Origin: Parabacteroides sp. PM6-13
Lineage (GTDB): Bacteria; Bacteroidota; Bacteroidia; Bacteroidales; Tannerellaceae
Direction of reading: 5' to 3'
Assembly: GCF_029892605.1 (NCBI RefSeq)
Contig: NZ_JARXWF010000008.1
Location: 64,001-128,000 of the forward strand
DNA: 64,000 nucleotides
Made by a program: the position numbers and the translations under genes. Shown here piece by piece: positions 25,145-34,588 of the stretch. The notes below the pieces were generated by a model. It had not been told where the DNA came from. It did not search any database and was given only the letters and a program-made list of their open reading frames with translations. The first letter of the stretch is position 1; each line of letters starts with the position of its first letter.

Positions 25145-26158
25145 ATGTACAGAAGAATATTCTATATAGTGCTCTATATTGGGATTCTGCTGACAGCCTG
25201 CGAAGCGGAAAGAACCGATATGCATTCTCCCCGGGAGAATTTCGAGGCGTTGTGGAAAATCATGGATGAATATTATTGCTTCTTTGATTACAAACAGATC
25301 GATTGGCAGGAGGTGTACGACCGTTACAGCCCGCAGGTTCATGAGTCGATGGATCAGTATGAGTTGTTTGATCTATTAGGAAAAATGCTCGAAGAATTGA
25401 AGGACGGACATACCAACCTGATCTCCTCTTTCAATACCTCCCGTTATTGGGCGTGGTATGAAGACTATCCGGCGAACTTTTCGAGTGATATTCTGAACAA
25501 TTACCTCGGAAAATCTAACGAATACAAGCAGGTCGGAGGCATTAAATACCGCACCTTAGATGAGGGAAGGATTGGTTATATCTATTATGGTAGCTTTGCT
25601 ACCGGGATCGGTGATAGCCAGTTAGACGATATATTCGATTATTTCAAAGCGTGTCATGGGTTGATTATCGACATACGTGATAACGGAGGCGGTACCCTTT
25701 CCAATTCCGACCGCATCGCTTCCCGCTTTCCCGATGAGAAAACCCTGGTTGGCTATATACAACACAAGACGGGTAGGGGACATGCCCGTTTTTCTGATCC
25801 CTATCCGATCTACCTCCTTCCTTCGGAACGTATTCATTGGACACGCCCGGTGGTGGTGTTGACAAACCGTCGTTGTTACAGTGCTGCCAACAATTTTGTA
25901 CAGAAAATGAGCCGGATGTCACAGGCGACCATCCTGGGCGATCGCACCGGTGGTGGCAGTGGTTTTCCTTTCCACTCGGAATTGCCCAATGGTTGGAGTA
26001 TACGTTTCTCAGCCAGTCCGATGCTCAACGAGAAGAAAGAACATACCGAGTTTGGGATAGATCCTGATATTCATGTGAGTCTGACGACAGAAGATAGTAT
26101 GAAAGGAAGGGATACACTGATAGAAAGAGCCATTCATTTTCTTCGTTTATCCGAATAA
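25145..26158 (+). CDS. S41 family peptidase, lipoprotein
   Basis: 337 residues with a lipobox (LYIGILLTAC) and mature Cys at about residue 19. A helical N-terminal domain (FEALWKIMDEYYCFFDYKQIDWQEVY) is typical of C-terminal processing protease homologues. The tail-specific protease core follows, with LIIDIRDNGGG, then the nucleophile block NRRCYSAANNFVQKM (Ser) and ILGDRTGGGSG. No PDZ domain is obvious. It is probably a periplasmic serine protease anchored to a membrane; the substrate is unknown. It overlaps no neighbour and precedes a promoter for nnrD/E. Confidence 0.88.
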   Translation: MYRRIFYIVLYIGILLTACEAERTDMHSPRENFEALWKIMDEYYCFFDYKQIDWQEVYDRYSPQVHESMDQYELFDLLGKMLEELKDGHTNLISSFNTSRYWAWYEDYPANFSSDILNNYLGKSNEYKQVGGIKYRTLDEGRIGYIYYGSFATGIGDSQLDDIFDYFKACHGLIIDIRDNGGGTLSNSDRIASRFPDEKTLVGYIQHKTGRGHARFSDPYPIYLLPSERIHWTRPVVVLTNRRCYSAANNFVQKMSRMSQATILGDRTGGGSGFPFHSELPNGWSIRFSASPMLNEKKEHTEFGIDPDIHVSLTTEDSMKGRDTLIERAIHFLRLSE

Positions 26159-26235
26159 TGGGGTGGAATATCCTCCTTATCTCTCTTTCTTGGTGAAAAC
26201 AAGAGGCGTTGGTTTTTTCGTTATTCATTTTTTTG

Positions 26236-26243
26236 TACGTTTG
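26236..26243 (+). promoter_or_regulatory. -7 box for the NAD(P)HX repair gene
   Basis: TACGTTTG matches TAnnTTTG; the ATG follows 35 nt downstream. Confidence 0.6.
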
Positions 26244-26278
26244 TAAGCAGAAACCAATCGCATCAAAAAACAGCAGTC

Positions 26279-27790
26279 ATGATAAAGATATTTACCACAC
26301 AGCAGGTAAAAGAAATCGATCAATATACAATCGAACATGAACCAATCAAATCGATAGATTTAGTAGAACGCGCCTCTACCGTCTTTGTCAATGAATTTCG
26401 TCGCTCCTTCTCCCGTCAGTCGCGGGTGATTGTCTTTGCCGGTCAGGGAAATAACGGAGCGGATGCCTTGGCTGTTGCCCGTCTGTTATCCGATGAGTCC
26501 TATCAGGTAGAGGTCTATCTGTTCAACCCAAACAAGCATCTGTCGGCGGAATGTGATCACAACCGTCATGAATTGGTTCATAACAGCGACGCTGAATTTA
26601 ATGAGATCAACGGAGAATTTGTGCCCCCGCTGTTGACACGGCGCGATATCGTGATCGACGGATTGTTTGGTTCGGGACTCAACCGTCCGTTAACCGGTGG
26701 TTTTGCTGCGGTAGTAAAGTATATCAATCAATCCGAAGCAACGGTTGTTTCGATCGATATCCCTTCCGGACTGTTTGGCGAAGACAACCGGACGAATAAT
26801 CCGGAGACGATTATCCGGGCCGATCATACCTTTACGTTTGGTTTCCCTAAACTGGCATTCCTTTTGCCGGAGAATAATGCCTATACAGGCGATTGGAAGG
26901 TATTGGATATCAATCTGCATCCTTCGGCCATTGAGCAGATGCAAACACCTTATCGGATGGTGACGGAAGCGGAAATATCGAAACTGCTTAAGCCACGCGA
27001 TCGCTTTGCCCATAAAGGCACCTTCGGACATGCATTGTTGATTGCCGGGAGCCGGGGTAAGATGGGAGCCGCTCTGTTGGCCGCTCGTGGCTGCCTGCGG
27101 GCAGGGGCCGGTTTATTGACTGTGCATATTCCCCAACGAGGCGAACAAATATTCCAAACGGCACTGCCTGAAGCCATGCTTAGCTTTGACATTCATCAGG
27201 AGCGTTTCACCAACGTCCCTGACTTGAGCAATTATGCAGCCATCGGCATTGGACCGGGTATCGGACACAGCATTGAGACGGCTGCCGCCTTCGAACGCAC
27301 GATGGACAGAGCCGACAAACCGATGGTGATCGATGCCGATGCGCTCAATCTCCTGTCAGCCAATTATGATCTCTTCCATAAGATTCCTGCCAATAGCATC
27401 CTGACTCCCCATCCGAAAGAGTTCGATCGTTTGACCGGAGAGAATGTAGGAGGATTCGAACGTCTGCACAAAGCCTCTGCTTTTGCCCGCAACCGACAGG
27501 TCTATATCGTGCTCAAAGGAGCCTACACTGCTATTTGCACGCCGGAGGGGGAGATCTTTTTCAATATCAGCGGCAACCCGGGCATGGCAACAGCCGGAAG
27601 CGGAGATGTATTGACAGGCATCCTCTTGGGATTATTGTCGCAAGGCTACAGTCCGAAAGAAGCCTCCCTCTTAGGTGTTTATTTACATGGCGTAGCAGGC
27701 GATCTCGCCGCCTCTCTTCTTTCCGAAGAAAGCATGATCGCCGGCGACATCACCGACATGCTTGGAAAAGCCTTCAAGCAATTGAAGTGA
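26279..27790 (+). CDS. nnr: Bifunctional NAD(P)HX epimerase / ADP-dependent NAD(P)HX dehydratase
   Basis: This enzyme repairs hydrated NAD(P)H: the N-terminal YjeF-type domain (about 1-215; VFAGQGNNGADALAVARLL) epimerises R- and S-NAD(P)HX, and the C-terminal carbohydrate-kinase-like domain (about 225-503) dehydrates S-NAD(P)HX using ADP. The C-terminal signature GNPGMATAGSGDVLTGI is complete, as are KGTFGHALLIAGSRGKMGAA and LTPHPKEFDRL. At 503 residues the fusion is full length. It ends 1 nt before the TSUP transporter ATG, so the two are co-transcribed. Confidence 0.95.
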   Translation: MIKIFTTQQVKEIDQYTIEHEPIKSIDLVERASTVFVNEFRRSFSRQSRVIVFAGQGNNGADALAVARLLSDESYQVEVYLFNPNKHLSAECDHNRHELVHNSDAEFNEINGEFVPPLLTRRDIVIDGLFGSGLNRPLTGGFAAVVKYINQSEATVVSIDIPSGLFGEDNRTNNPETIIRADHTFTFGFPKLAFLLPENNAYTGDWKVLDINLHPSAIEQMQTPYRMVTEAEISKLLKPRDRFAHKGTFGHALLIAGSRGKMGAALLAARGCLRAGAGLLTVHIPQRGEQIFQTALPEAMLSFDIHQERFTNVPDLSNYAAIGIGPGIGHSIETAAAFERTMDRADKPMVIDADALNLLSANYDLFHKIPANSILTPHPKEFDRLTGENVGGFERLHKASAFARNRQVYIVLKGAYTAICTPEGEIFFNISGNPGMATAGSGDVLTGILLGLLSQGYSPKEASLLGVYLHGVAGDLAASLLSEESMIAGDITDMLGKAFKQLK

Positions 27791-27791
27791 A

Positions 27792-28550
27792 ATGACTTAC
27801 CTTGAACAGTTGATTATTCTTTGTCCGTTGATATTTATCAGCGGGTTTATTGATAGCATTGCGGGAGGCGGTGGGCTTATCTCACTTCCTTCCTATCATG
27901 TGGCGGGCTTAACGCCGCATTTTGCGCTGGGGACAAATAAGTTTAGTAGCTGCATCGGTACTTTTTTCAGTACCATGCGCTTTGTGAAAAACAAAAGCTA
28001 TAACCTTACCAGCGCCATTCCTTCTGTCATTTTTGCCCTTATCGGTTCGGCCATCGGCACCAAGATTGCGGTGCATATGGAAGCAAAAGTCCTGCAGTAT
28101 GTATTGATTGCAGGGGTACCGGTGATCGCCATGATCGTGTTCAAGAAAAAGAACCTGGCGGCGATCACGCCGAAGCAGCTATCGAAAAGGCGGATCATTA
28201 TCCTCTCTTCCATTATTGGCTTTGTTATCGGAGGTTATGACGGCTTTTTCGGACCGGGCACAGGCACCTTCCTGATCCTGGCTTATACCTCTGTCCTTGG
28301 CTTCGACCTATTGACCAGCATGGGAAATGCCAAACTGGTGAACCTGACTTCCAACCTCGCCTCCCTGGCAGTATTCCTGATAGAGGGTAAAATCCTCTTT
28401 GCAGTAGGCATCCCCGCCGCCCTCTGTGCCATTGCCGGACATTATATCGGAAGCGGTCTGGCCATTAAAAACGGTCCTAAAATCGTTCGTCCGATATTGA
28501 TATTGGTTTTAACGCTTTTGATGATCAAATTGGTCTGGGATGTGATCTAA
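27792..28550 (+). CDS. TSUP family (TauE/SafE) membrane transporter
   Basis: 252 residues with about eight hydrophobic segments. The family signature GFIDSIAGGGGLISLP lies in the first helix, and the repeat signature GGYDGFFGPGTGTFLIL begins the second half, as expected for the two-fold TSUP architecture. Such proteins move sulfite, sulfonates or other small organic anions; the substrate cannot be assigned. It is translationally close to the NAD(P)HX repair gene (1-nt gap) and is followed by a tandem hairpin terminator at 28592-28637. Confidence 0.9.
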   Translation: MTYLEQLIILCPLIFISGFIDSIAGGGGLISLPSYHVAGLTPHFALGTNKFSSCIGTFFSTMRFVKNKSYNLTSAIPSVIFALIGSAIGTKIAVHMEAKVLQYVLIAGVPVIAMIVFKKKNLAAITPKQLSKRRIIILSSIIGFVIGGYDGFFGPGTGTFLILAYTSVLGFDLLTSMGNAKLVNLTSNLASLAVFLIEGKILFAVGIPAALCAIAGHYIGSGLAIKNGPKIVRPILILVLTLLMIKLVWDVI

Positions 28551-28591
28551 ATCGAGTCAACTAAAAAACGTAAACCTACCCGAAATTTTTA

Positions 28592-28637
28592 TTCTCACCC
28601 GCATGAGAAAAAATTCTCACCCGCGTGAGAATTTTTT
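28592..28637 (+). terminator. Tandem hairpin terminator (TTCTCACCCGCRTGAGAA family)
   Basis: Two near-identical 18-nt palindromes, TTCTCACCCGCATGAGAA (28592-28609) and TTCTCACCCGCGTGAGAA (28614-28631), are followed by six T. The same pair, with the second copy in reverse complement, ends the radical SAM gene at 61930-61976. Confidence 0.8.
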
Positions 28638-28741
28638 ATTGTATAGGGAATAGCTCCCGCCAAAAAACAATAACTCTTCCTTTACTGTTCTATAAATAAG
28701 AAAGATAGAATAGGTTATCACGTCTATAAAACAGGAAGAAA

Positions 28742-29125
28742 ATGGAAAAATTTATTTTGTTATACGCAGCGCTGTTTCTATTGGTGGTAGGAGGATGTTC
28801 ATGTAATAGACAGGATGAATTATCTGCTGCGCATGAGCACCAATGGGGAGGAAAGGTGTTGGATGTAGGAAAAATGACACCTGCCCATGGAAAAAAAGAG
28901 AATCGTTTCCACATGCTGGTTGTGAAAATGGAAGTGACTCATTCGGCAACGATCTATATCGATCCCGGAGAGATTGTCTATGCCGAATTGGAAGCTTTTC
29001 CGCTGGTTATCCCTGAAGTGGGAGAGGAATATGTGTTCACCTCCTCGGTGGCCACCCCTGTTTATGCCTTGAATACATATATGCTAAATACCAAAGTACT
29101 GGATCGTGTCGAAGAGATAGATTAG
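28742..29125 (+). CDS. Small hypothetical lipoprotein
   Basis: 127 residues with a lipobox (LLVVGGC) and mature Cys at about residue 19. The rest is a short beta-rich domain (FHMLVVKMEVTHSATIYIDPGEIVYAELEAF... GEEYVFTSS). I do not recognise a family. It stands alone between the TSUP terminator and the DUF4831 promoter on the same strand. It is probably an envelope protein. Confidence 0.65.
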   Translation: MEKFILLYAALFLLVVGGCSCNRQDELSAAHEHQWGGKVLDVGKMTPAHGKKENRFHMLVVKMEVTHSATIYIDPGEIVYAELEAFPLVIPEVGEEYVFTSSVATPVYALNTYMLNTKVLDRVEEID

Positions 29126-29202
29126 CGATTTGTTTTACATAGCTTAAAAGCTTTTAGACTGTAATTTGTGCTTTTGTGGTTGGTTACTAACAAAATAATA
29201 TT

Positions 29203-29210
29203 TAGTTTTG
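29203..29210 (+). promoter_or_regulatory. -7 box for the DUF4831 gene
   Basis: TAGTTTTG matches TAnnTTTG, 32 nt before the ATG. A TTTG at 29173-29176 is upstream but farther than the usual -33 spacing. Confidence 0.55.
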
Positions 29211-29242
29211 TGCGATAGTCATAGCCTAAAAGAGGAATACAT

Positions 29243-30310
29243 ATGAAAAATATATTGATCATAATAAGCTTGTTGTTACCCCTTTCTGTTATGTCGCAAA
29301 CCAAGCTTGTTAAGAAAAATGCTGTAAAAGCCAATAATTACGGCATTACCTATTCCCTGCCTCAAACGAACCTGGTCATTACCGCCGAGGTGATAAAAAT
29401 AACCTGTAAAGCAGGTCCTTACTATCAATATGCGGAAAAATACCTGGGGGTGAAAGATGTCATCACGGAAGATAGGGTGTATTATCAATTAGGGAAGATC
29501 AACCTCTCGAATGTAGGTGTGCCCGACCCCGAAAAGAGTTTCCTGTTGGAGTTCAAAGCCGGCACGGTAGCTCCGTATGCCTACCTGACGGAAGAGGGAT
29601 TACTCTGTGCCATCAACGCGGACTATGTGGCGGAAGAATCGGCACTGGAGATACTGCGCAAGAAAAAAGCGGAGCCGGTGGAGGTGGTGAATGTATCGGT
29701 CTTCTCCGAAGAGCTGCTTATGGCCGGATCGACTGCCCGCCAGGCAGAGATTGCCGCCAAAGACATCTACCGCATCCGCGAAAGCCGTTTGAATATCCTG
29801 ACGGGCGAAGCCGACAACCTGCCTCCCGACGGCACGGCGATGCAGATTGTGATCGATCAGTTAGAAGAGCGCGAGAAAGCCCTGTCGAACCTGTTTACCG
29901 GTGTTGTTACCCGCTCTACCGAACTGCATGAAGTGACTGTCGTGCCCTACGACAACCTGAATAAAGAGGTGCTTTTCCGTTTCTCTGAGAAGCTGGGTAT
30001 TGTCGATGCCGACGACCTGGGCGGCGCTCCGGTCTATATGAATCTGAAGGCCACTGAGCGTATCCCGCATATGGATCCGAAAGAGGCGGAAAAGAAACTC
30101 AAGAACGGCAAAGGGGTGATCTACAACCTGCCGGGTAAAGCCAGCGTAGAGATTTTAACCAACCAGAAAACCCTATTAAAAGCCGAAGTACAGGTCACCC
30201 AGTTCGGCAGCATAGAGAGCCTGGCTTCTGTCATGTTTGAGGATAAAAAAGCACCGGTGAAGGTGTTGTTCTATCCGGAAACAGGCGCCATTAAGCAAAT
30301 CATTCAATAA
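29243..30310 (+). CDS. DUF4831 family exported protein
   Basis: 355 residues with a signal peptide (MKNILIIISLLLPLSVMSQ). The N-terminal YGITYSLPQTNLVITAEVIKITCKAGPYYQYAEKYLGV is characteristic of DUF4831, a Bacteroidota family. A helical stretch with ELLMAGSTARQAEIAAKDIYRIRESRLNILTGEADNLPPDG is in the middle, and beta strands follow. Location is probably periplasmic. Function is unknown. The peptide transporter gene follows by 28 nt. Confidence 0.85.
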   Translation: MKNILIIISLLLPLSVMSQTKLVKKNAVKANNYGITYSLPQTNLVITAEVIKITCKAGPYYQYAEKYLGVKDVITEDRVYYQLGKINLSNVGVPDPEKSFLLEFKAGTVAPYAYLTEEGLLCAINADYVAEESALEILRKKKAEPVEVVNVSVFSEELLMAGSTARQAEIAAKDIYRIRESRLNILTGEADNLPPDGTAMQIVIDQLEEREKALSNLFTGVVTRSTELHEVTVVPYDNLNKEVLFRFSEKLGIVDADDLGGAPVYMNLKATERIPHMDPKEAEKKLKNGKGVIYNLPGKASVEILTNQKTLLKAEVQVTQFGSIESLASVMFEDKKAPVKVLFYPETGAIKQIIQ

Positions 30311-30338
30311 CTAAATACTAATTTAATACTTAAAACAC

Positions 30339-31901
30339 ATGTTCAAAAATCATCCCAAAGGTTTAATCGGAGCAGCTCTTTCTAATATGGGCGAACGCTT
30401 CGGGTTCTACATTATGATGGCAATCCTGACATTATTCATTTCGTCTAAGTTTGGATTATCAGAGACTACTACAGGTTATATTTATTCAGCATTTTATGCA
30501 TCCATTTACCTGCTTGCGTTAGTGGGTGGGATCATCGCTGATAAAACGAAAAATTACAAAGGAACGATCCTTACCGGATTGATCCTCATGGCGGTAGGTT
30601 ACCTAATCATTGCCATCCCTACTCCGACTCCTGTTCCTAACATGGGCTTATACCTGGCTCTGACATGCGGCGGACTATTGGTGATTGCTTTTGGTAACGG
30701 ATTATTCAAAGGGAATCTGCAGGCTTTGGTCGGACAGATGTATGATAACCCCAAGTATTCTGACAGAAGAGACTCCGGATTCCAGATCTTCTACATGTTT
30801 ATCAATATCGGAGGATTCTTTGCGCCATTTATCGCTATCATGGTAAGAAACTGGTGGTTGAAAGCGCATAACTTCGATTATAACGCCTCATTGCCCGAGC
30901 TTTGCCATCAATACGTTGGTGAGGGTTCTGCCATGCCGGCCGAATCGCTGACCCGTTTAACGGAATACGCGAACGCAGCTACCCTCGACGGTTCTGCAGT
31001 GACCGACTTAGGTGCGTTTGTAAACCAGTACCTGGATGTGTTTAATACCGGTTTCCAATATGCTTTTGGCGCAGCCATTGTAGCTATGTTGATTTCACTG
31101 GTTATCTTCCTGGTGAATAAGAAAACATTCCCGGATCCGGCACAAAAGAAGGCACCTGCCACAGAAGGCAGCACAATCACAAAAGAAGAGGTAACCATGA
31201 GCATCCAGGAAATCAAACAACGTATCTATGCTTTGTTTGCTGTATTTGGTGTTGTTATCTTCTTCTGGCTCTCTTTCCATCAGAATGGTTATTCGCTGAC
31301 CTACTTCGCTCGTGACTACGTGGATCTGAGCGTTATCAACATCGACTTAGGCTTTGTTGTGATCAAGGGAGCCGAGATATTCCAAAGTGTAAACCCGTTC
31401 TTTGTGGTTACGCTTACCCCGCTTGTGATGTGGCTGTTCGGTGCATTGAAGAAACGCGGCAAAGAGCCTTCCACCCCGATGAAGATTGCGATAGGGATGG
31501 GTATCGCTGCTATCGCCTATATCTTCCTGATGGTATTCTCTTTCGCTCTGCCGGCAAAAGAAACATTGTCAACAATGAGCGCTGTTGAGTTAGATGCAAT
31601 GAAAGTGACTCCATGGGTTATGATTGGTATGTACTTTATCCTGACCGTAGCGGAATTGTTTATCTCTCCGCTTGGATTGTCGTTCGTATCCAAGGTAGCT
31701 CCTCCGCATTTGCAAGGATTGATGCAAGGTTGCTGGCTGGCTGCCACTGCTATTGGTAACTCCATCCTGTTCATTGGCGGTTTGCTTTATACCTCCGTGC
31801 CTATTTGGGCTTGCTGGCTGGTGTTCGTTATTGCGACGGGACTCTCCATGCTCGTTATGCTCTCCATGGTAAAATGGCTGGAAAGAATCACGAATTCGTA
31901 A
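30339..31901 (+). CDS. POT/PTR family proton-coupled oligopeptide transporter
   Basis: 520 residues and about 14 hydrophobic segments. The POT motif is visible in helix 1 as NMGERFGFYIMMAIL (the ExxER proton-coupling element in variant form). The conserved loop DSGFQIFYMFINIGGFFAPFI follows. It imports di- and tripeptides with protons across the inner membrane. The extra loop between residues about 170 and 235 is common in Bacteroidota versions. A small unknown gene follows after 22 nt, then the biotin operon. Confidence 0.92.
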   Translation: MFKNHPKGLIGAALSNMGERFGFYIMMAILTLFISSKFGLSETTTGYIYSAFYASIYLLALVGGIIADKTKNYKGTILTGLILMAVGYLIIAIPTPTPVPNMGLYLALTCGGLLVIAFGNGLFKGNLQALVGQMYDNPKYSDRRDSGFQIFYMFINIGGFFAPFIAIMVRNWWLKAHNFDYNASLPELCHQYVGEGSAMPAESLTRLTEYANAATLDGSAVTDLGAFVNQYLDVFNTGFQYAFGAAIVAMLISLVIFLVNKKTFPDPAQKKAPATEGSTITKEEVTMSIQEIKQRIYALFAVFGVVIFFWLSFHQNGYSLTYFARDYVDLSVINIDLGFVVIKGAEIFQSVNPFFVVTLTPLVMWLFGALKKRGKEPSTPMKIAIGMGIAAIAYIFLMVFSFALPAKETLSTMSAVELDAMKVTPWVMIGMYFILTVAELFISPLGLSFVSKVAPPHLQGLMQGCWLAATAIGNSILFIGGLLYTSVPIWACWLVFVIATGLSMLVMLSMVKWLERITNS

Positions 31902-31923
31902 GACAAACGATCTTATAAACAAT

Positions 31924-32316
31924 ATGCAGCAAAAGCAATATACACCTTCCGCGCATAATGCACTCCGTTTCAAACGATGGAGCCGGAAGGGGTATGCTGC
32001 TTTTGTCAGCCTGCACCATACGGTGAATATCGGTAGGCTGGCTTCCCGGCTGGCGGATCGCTTTTATGTGAAGCAAGTCAGTCTGCATACACTCCTTACA
32101 GAAATATCCGCTTCGATAGGAGTGGCAGAAGAGAATAACCAGGAAGGAACCGATAGCCCGGAGTTTCTCTGGCAGGAATTACTTCTTTGGTTGATTGGAA
32201 AGCCGGCGGTTCAGCCGATAGCTGTTTCATCGATCATTTCATTTGATTCGTTTTCAATTAATAATAAGAAAGCGGAGAAGCTCCTTATAGGGAACTTCTC
32301 CGCTTTTTTCATGTAA
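31924..32316 (+). CDS. Small protein of unknown function upstream of bioB
   Basis: 130 residues, no signal peptide. The N-terminal 50 residues ([30 protein letters not shown]) are basic and look like a conserved block I associate with small unnamed Bacteroidota proteins; the remainder is less patterned. The last 16 codons coincide with a strong intrinsic terminator (32269-32309), so the C-terminal residues [14 protein letters not shown] are encoded by the hairpin. The stop at 32314-32316 is only 5 nt before the bioB ATG. It may be a real protein whose original end was overwritten, or its translation may help ribosomes read through the terminator into bioB. Confidence 0.6.
   Translation: MQQKQYTPSAHNALRFKRWSRKGYAAFVSLHHTVNIGRLASRLADRFYVKQVSLHTLLTEISASIGVAEENNQEGTDSPEFLWQELLLWLIGKPAVQPIAVSSIISFDSFSINNKKAEKLLIGNFSAFFM
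32269..32309 (+). terminator. Strong intrinsic terminator directly before bioB
   Basis: A perfect 12-bp stem (AAAGCGGAGAAG with CTTCTCCGCTTT) with a 14-nt loop ends in six T, the last three beyond the stem. It overlaps the 3' end of the upstream ORF and lies 12 nt before the bioB ATG. That leaves no room for a separate bio promoter after it. Confidence 0.85.
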
Positions 32317-32321
32317 TAAAT

Positions 32322-33302
32322 ATGATAGAAACTTGTAAACAACTCGTCCTGCATGGCGAGACGCTCTCACCCGGACAGGCCATGGCATTGGCAACATCTC
32401 CTGACAAAGAGGCGCTCTACGAAGCAGCGCATGCCATTACCCGCTCCATGATGGGCAACCGGTTCGATAGCTGCTCGATCGTAAACGCCAAAAGTGGCAA
32501 TTGCAGTGAGGATTGTAAATGGTGCGCCCAGTCGGGACATCATGCGACGAAAGTGACCTGTTACCCCCTTCTTCCCGTGGAAGAATGTGTACAGCAGGCA
32601 GTCTATAACCGGCGACAGGGCATCGGACGTTTCGGATTGGTCACTAGCGGCAAACGATTATCGCGCCGGGAAGTAAACGCCTTGGCAACGACCGTACAAG
32701 CCATCCGTAGCGCCTCTGATATCAAATGCTGCGCTTCGATGGGTCTTCTGGAGAAGGATGAATTGCAGATCCTGTTTGATAGCGGCGTAGAAAACTACCA
32801 TTGCAATATCGAAACGGCACCTTCTCACTTCGGGACTTTATGCACCACGCACACGATCGAAGACAAGATGCGCACCATCCAGGCAGCACGCGAAGTAGGT
32901 TTCCGCATCTGTTCGGGCGGGATTATCGGCATGGGGGAGACGATGGAGCAACGGATCGAGATGGCACTCTTCCTGCGGAATGCCTCGGTACGCTCCATTC
33001 CGCTCAACCTCCTGCAACCCATTCCCGGCACACCATTGGCCGATACGCCACCGCTCAGCGAGGAGGAGATCCTGACCACCATTGCTCTTTTCCGCTTTAT
33101 CAACCCCGAAGCCTACCTGCGCTTCTCGGGCGGACGGGCCTTGTTGTCGCCGGAAGTGCAACAAAAAGCCCTCTATATTGGCGTGAATGCCGCCATTACC
33201 GGCGACCTGCTGACGACGCTCGGCAGCCGGGCGGAAGAAGATAAGTGCTTATTCGCTGCCATGGACTATTCATTAACCGAAAACACCGATTGGAAAGGAT
33301 GA
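32322..33302 (+). CDS. bioB: Biotin synthase
   Basis: BioB is a radical SAM enzyme that inserts sulfur into dethiobiotin. The 326 residues carry the radical SAM motif CSEDCKWC in [18 protein letters not shown], the second-cluster cysteine region ([17 protein letters not shown]) and [12 protein letters not shown] near the end. The start ATG follows the terminator and has no clear Shine-Dalgarno. The stop overlaps the bioA start in ATGA. It is the first gene of bioB-A-F-G-C. Confidence 0.96.
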   Translation: MIETCKQLVLHGETLSPGQAMALATSPDKEALYEAAHAITRSMMGNRFDSCSIVNAKSGNCSEDCKWCAQSGHHATKVTCYPLLPVEECVQQAVYNRRQGIGRFGLVTSGKRLSRREVNALATTVQAIRSASDIKCCASMGLLEKDELQILFDSGVENYHCNIETAPSHFGTLCTTHTIEDKMRTIQAAREVGFRICSGGIIGMGETMEQRIEMALFLRNASVRSIPLNLLQPIPGTPLADTPPLSEEEILTTIALFRFINPEAYLRFSGGRALLSPEVQQKALYIGVNAAITGDLLTTLGSRAEEDKCLFAAMDYSLTENTDWKG

Positions 33303-34588
33303 TGACGACCGAAGAACTCTTACATTTCGACCGGGAGCACCTCTGGCATCCCTATACCTCGACCATCGATCCCCTGCCGGTCTACCCGGTGGAACGTGCC
33401 GATGGCGTAGTTATCACGCTGAAAGACGGCACTCGTTTAGTGGACGGTATGTCGTCGTGGTGGGCAGCCGTTCACGGCTATAACCATCCGGTATTGAACG
33501 CTGCCGTAGAGCGTCAGTTGAAGAAAATGAGCCATATCATGTTCGGTGGCTTCACGCATGAGCCGGCTGTTGAATTGGCATCGAAATTGCTTCCATTGCT
33601 TCCTCCTTCACTAAACAAACTCTTTTATGCCGATAGCGGTTCGGTTGCTGTGGAGGTAGCCCTAAAGATGGCATTGCAATACCGCCAATCGCGCGGACAA
33701 AACAGGAAAAAGAAGCTGGCCACCATCCGAAATGGCTACCACGGTGACACCTGGCATGCCATGTCGGTATGCGATCCGGTCACCGGTATGCATGGTCTTT
33801 TCGGCGGAAGCCTGCCGGTTCATTACTTTGTTCCTCAGCCTTCGGTTCGTTTCCGGGAGGAGTGGAACGAGGAGGCGATTCGCCCCTTGCGGCAGCTGTT
33901 TGAGGAGAAAGGCGATGAGATCACCGCCCTGATCCTGGAACCCATCGTACAGGGCGCGGGTGGTATGTATTTCTATGCGCCTCAATACCTGATCGAAGCA
34001 CGCAAATTATGCGATAAACATGATATTCTCCTGATCTTCGACGAGATCGCCACCGGATTCGGACGCACAGGCAAACTCTTTGCCTGGGAACATGCCGGCG
34101 TGGTGCCCGACATCATGTGCATTGGCAAGGCATTGACGGGAGGATATATGACGCTTTCGGCTACCCTGACAACGACTGCTATTGCCGAAACCATCTGCTC
34201 CGGCGAGGCAGGTTGCTTTATGCACGGTCCGACCTTTATGGGCAATCCATTGGCCTGTGCCGTCGGCTCGGCCTCTCTGTCGCTCCTGTTAGATAGCAGC
34301 TGGCAGGAAAATGTACAACGAATAGAGAAACAACTGGCGGAAGAATTAATGCCTGCCCGCAAACTCTTATCGGTAGCCGAGGTGCGCGTCCTGGGCGCCA
34401 TTGGTGTGGTGGAGATGAAAGAACCGGTCGATATGGCCGTTATGCAGCGCCTCTTCGTACGGGAGGGCATCTGGGTGCGCCCTTTCGGGCGAATGGTCTA
34501 CCTCATGCCTCCGTTTATTATCACAGCGGATGAATTATCTATCCTAACCGGAGGATTACTCCGCGTCCTAAAAACAATCGAAAAATGA
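33299..34588 (+). CDS. bioA: Adenosylmethionine-8-amino-7-oxononanoate aminotransferase
   Basis: BioA is the PLP-dependent enzyme that converts KAPA to DAPA using SAM as amino donor. From ATG 33299 there are 429 residues. HLWHPYTS near the N-terminus, the phosphate-binding [13 protein letters not shown], the PLP-aspartate block [14 protein letters not shown] and the lysine in [11 protein letters not shown] are all present. The ATG overlaps the bioB stop (ATGA) and the 3' end overlaps bioF by 4 nt, so translation is coupled. Confidence 0.96.
   Translation: MMTTEELLHFDREHLWHPYTSTIDPLPVYPVERADGVVITLKDGTRLVDGMSSWWAAVHGYNHPVLNAAVERQLKKMSHIMFGGFTHEPAVELASKLLPLLPPSLNKLFYADSGSVAVEVALKMALQYRQSRGQNRKKKLATIRNGYHGDTWHAMSVCDPVTGMHGLFGGSLPVHYFVPQPSVRFREEWNEEAIRPLRQLFEEKGDEITALILEPIVQGAGGMYFYAPQYLIEARKLCDKHDILLIFDEIATGFGRTGKLFAWEHAGVVPDIMCIGKALTGGYMTLSATLTTTAIAETICSGEAGCFMHGPTFMGNPLACAVGSASLSLLLDSSWQENVQRIEKQLAEELMPARKLLSVAEVRVLGAIGVVEMKEPVDMAVMQRLFVREGIWVRPFGRMVYLMPPFIITADELSILTGGLLRVLKTIEK

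Noticed and set aside
32269-32321. Biotin riboswitch or BirA operator before bioB
   Set aside because: No known biotin riboswitch class exists and no BirA-type palindrome is visible; the hairpin is an ordinary intrinsic terminator.
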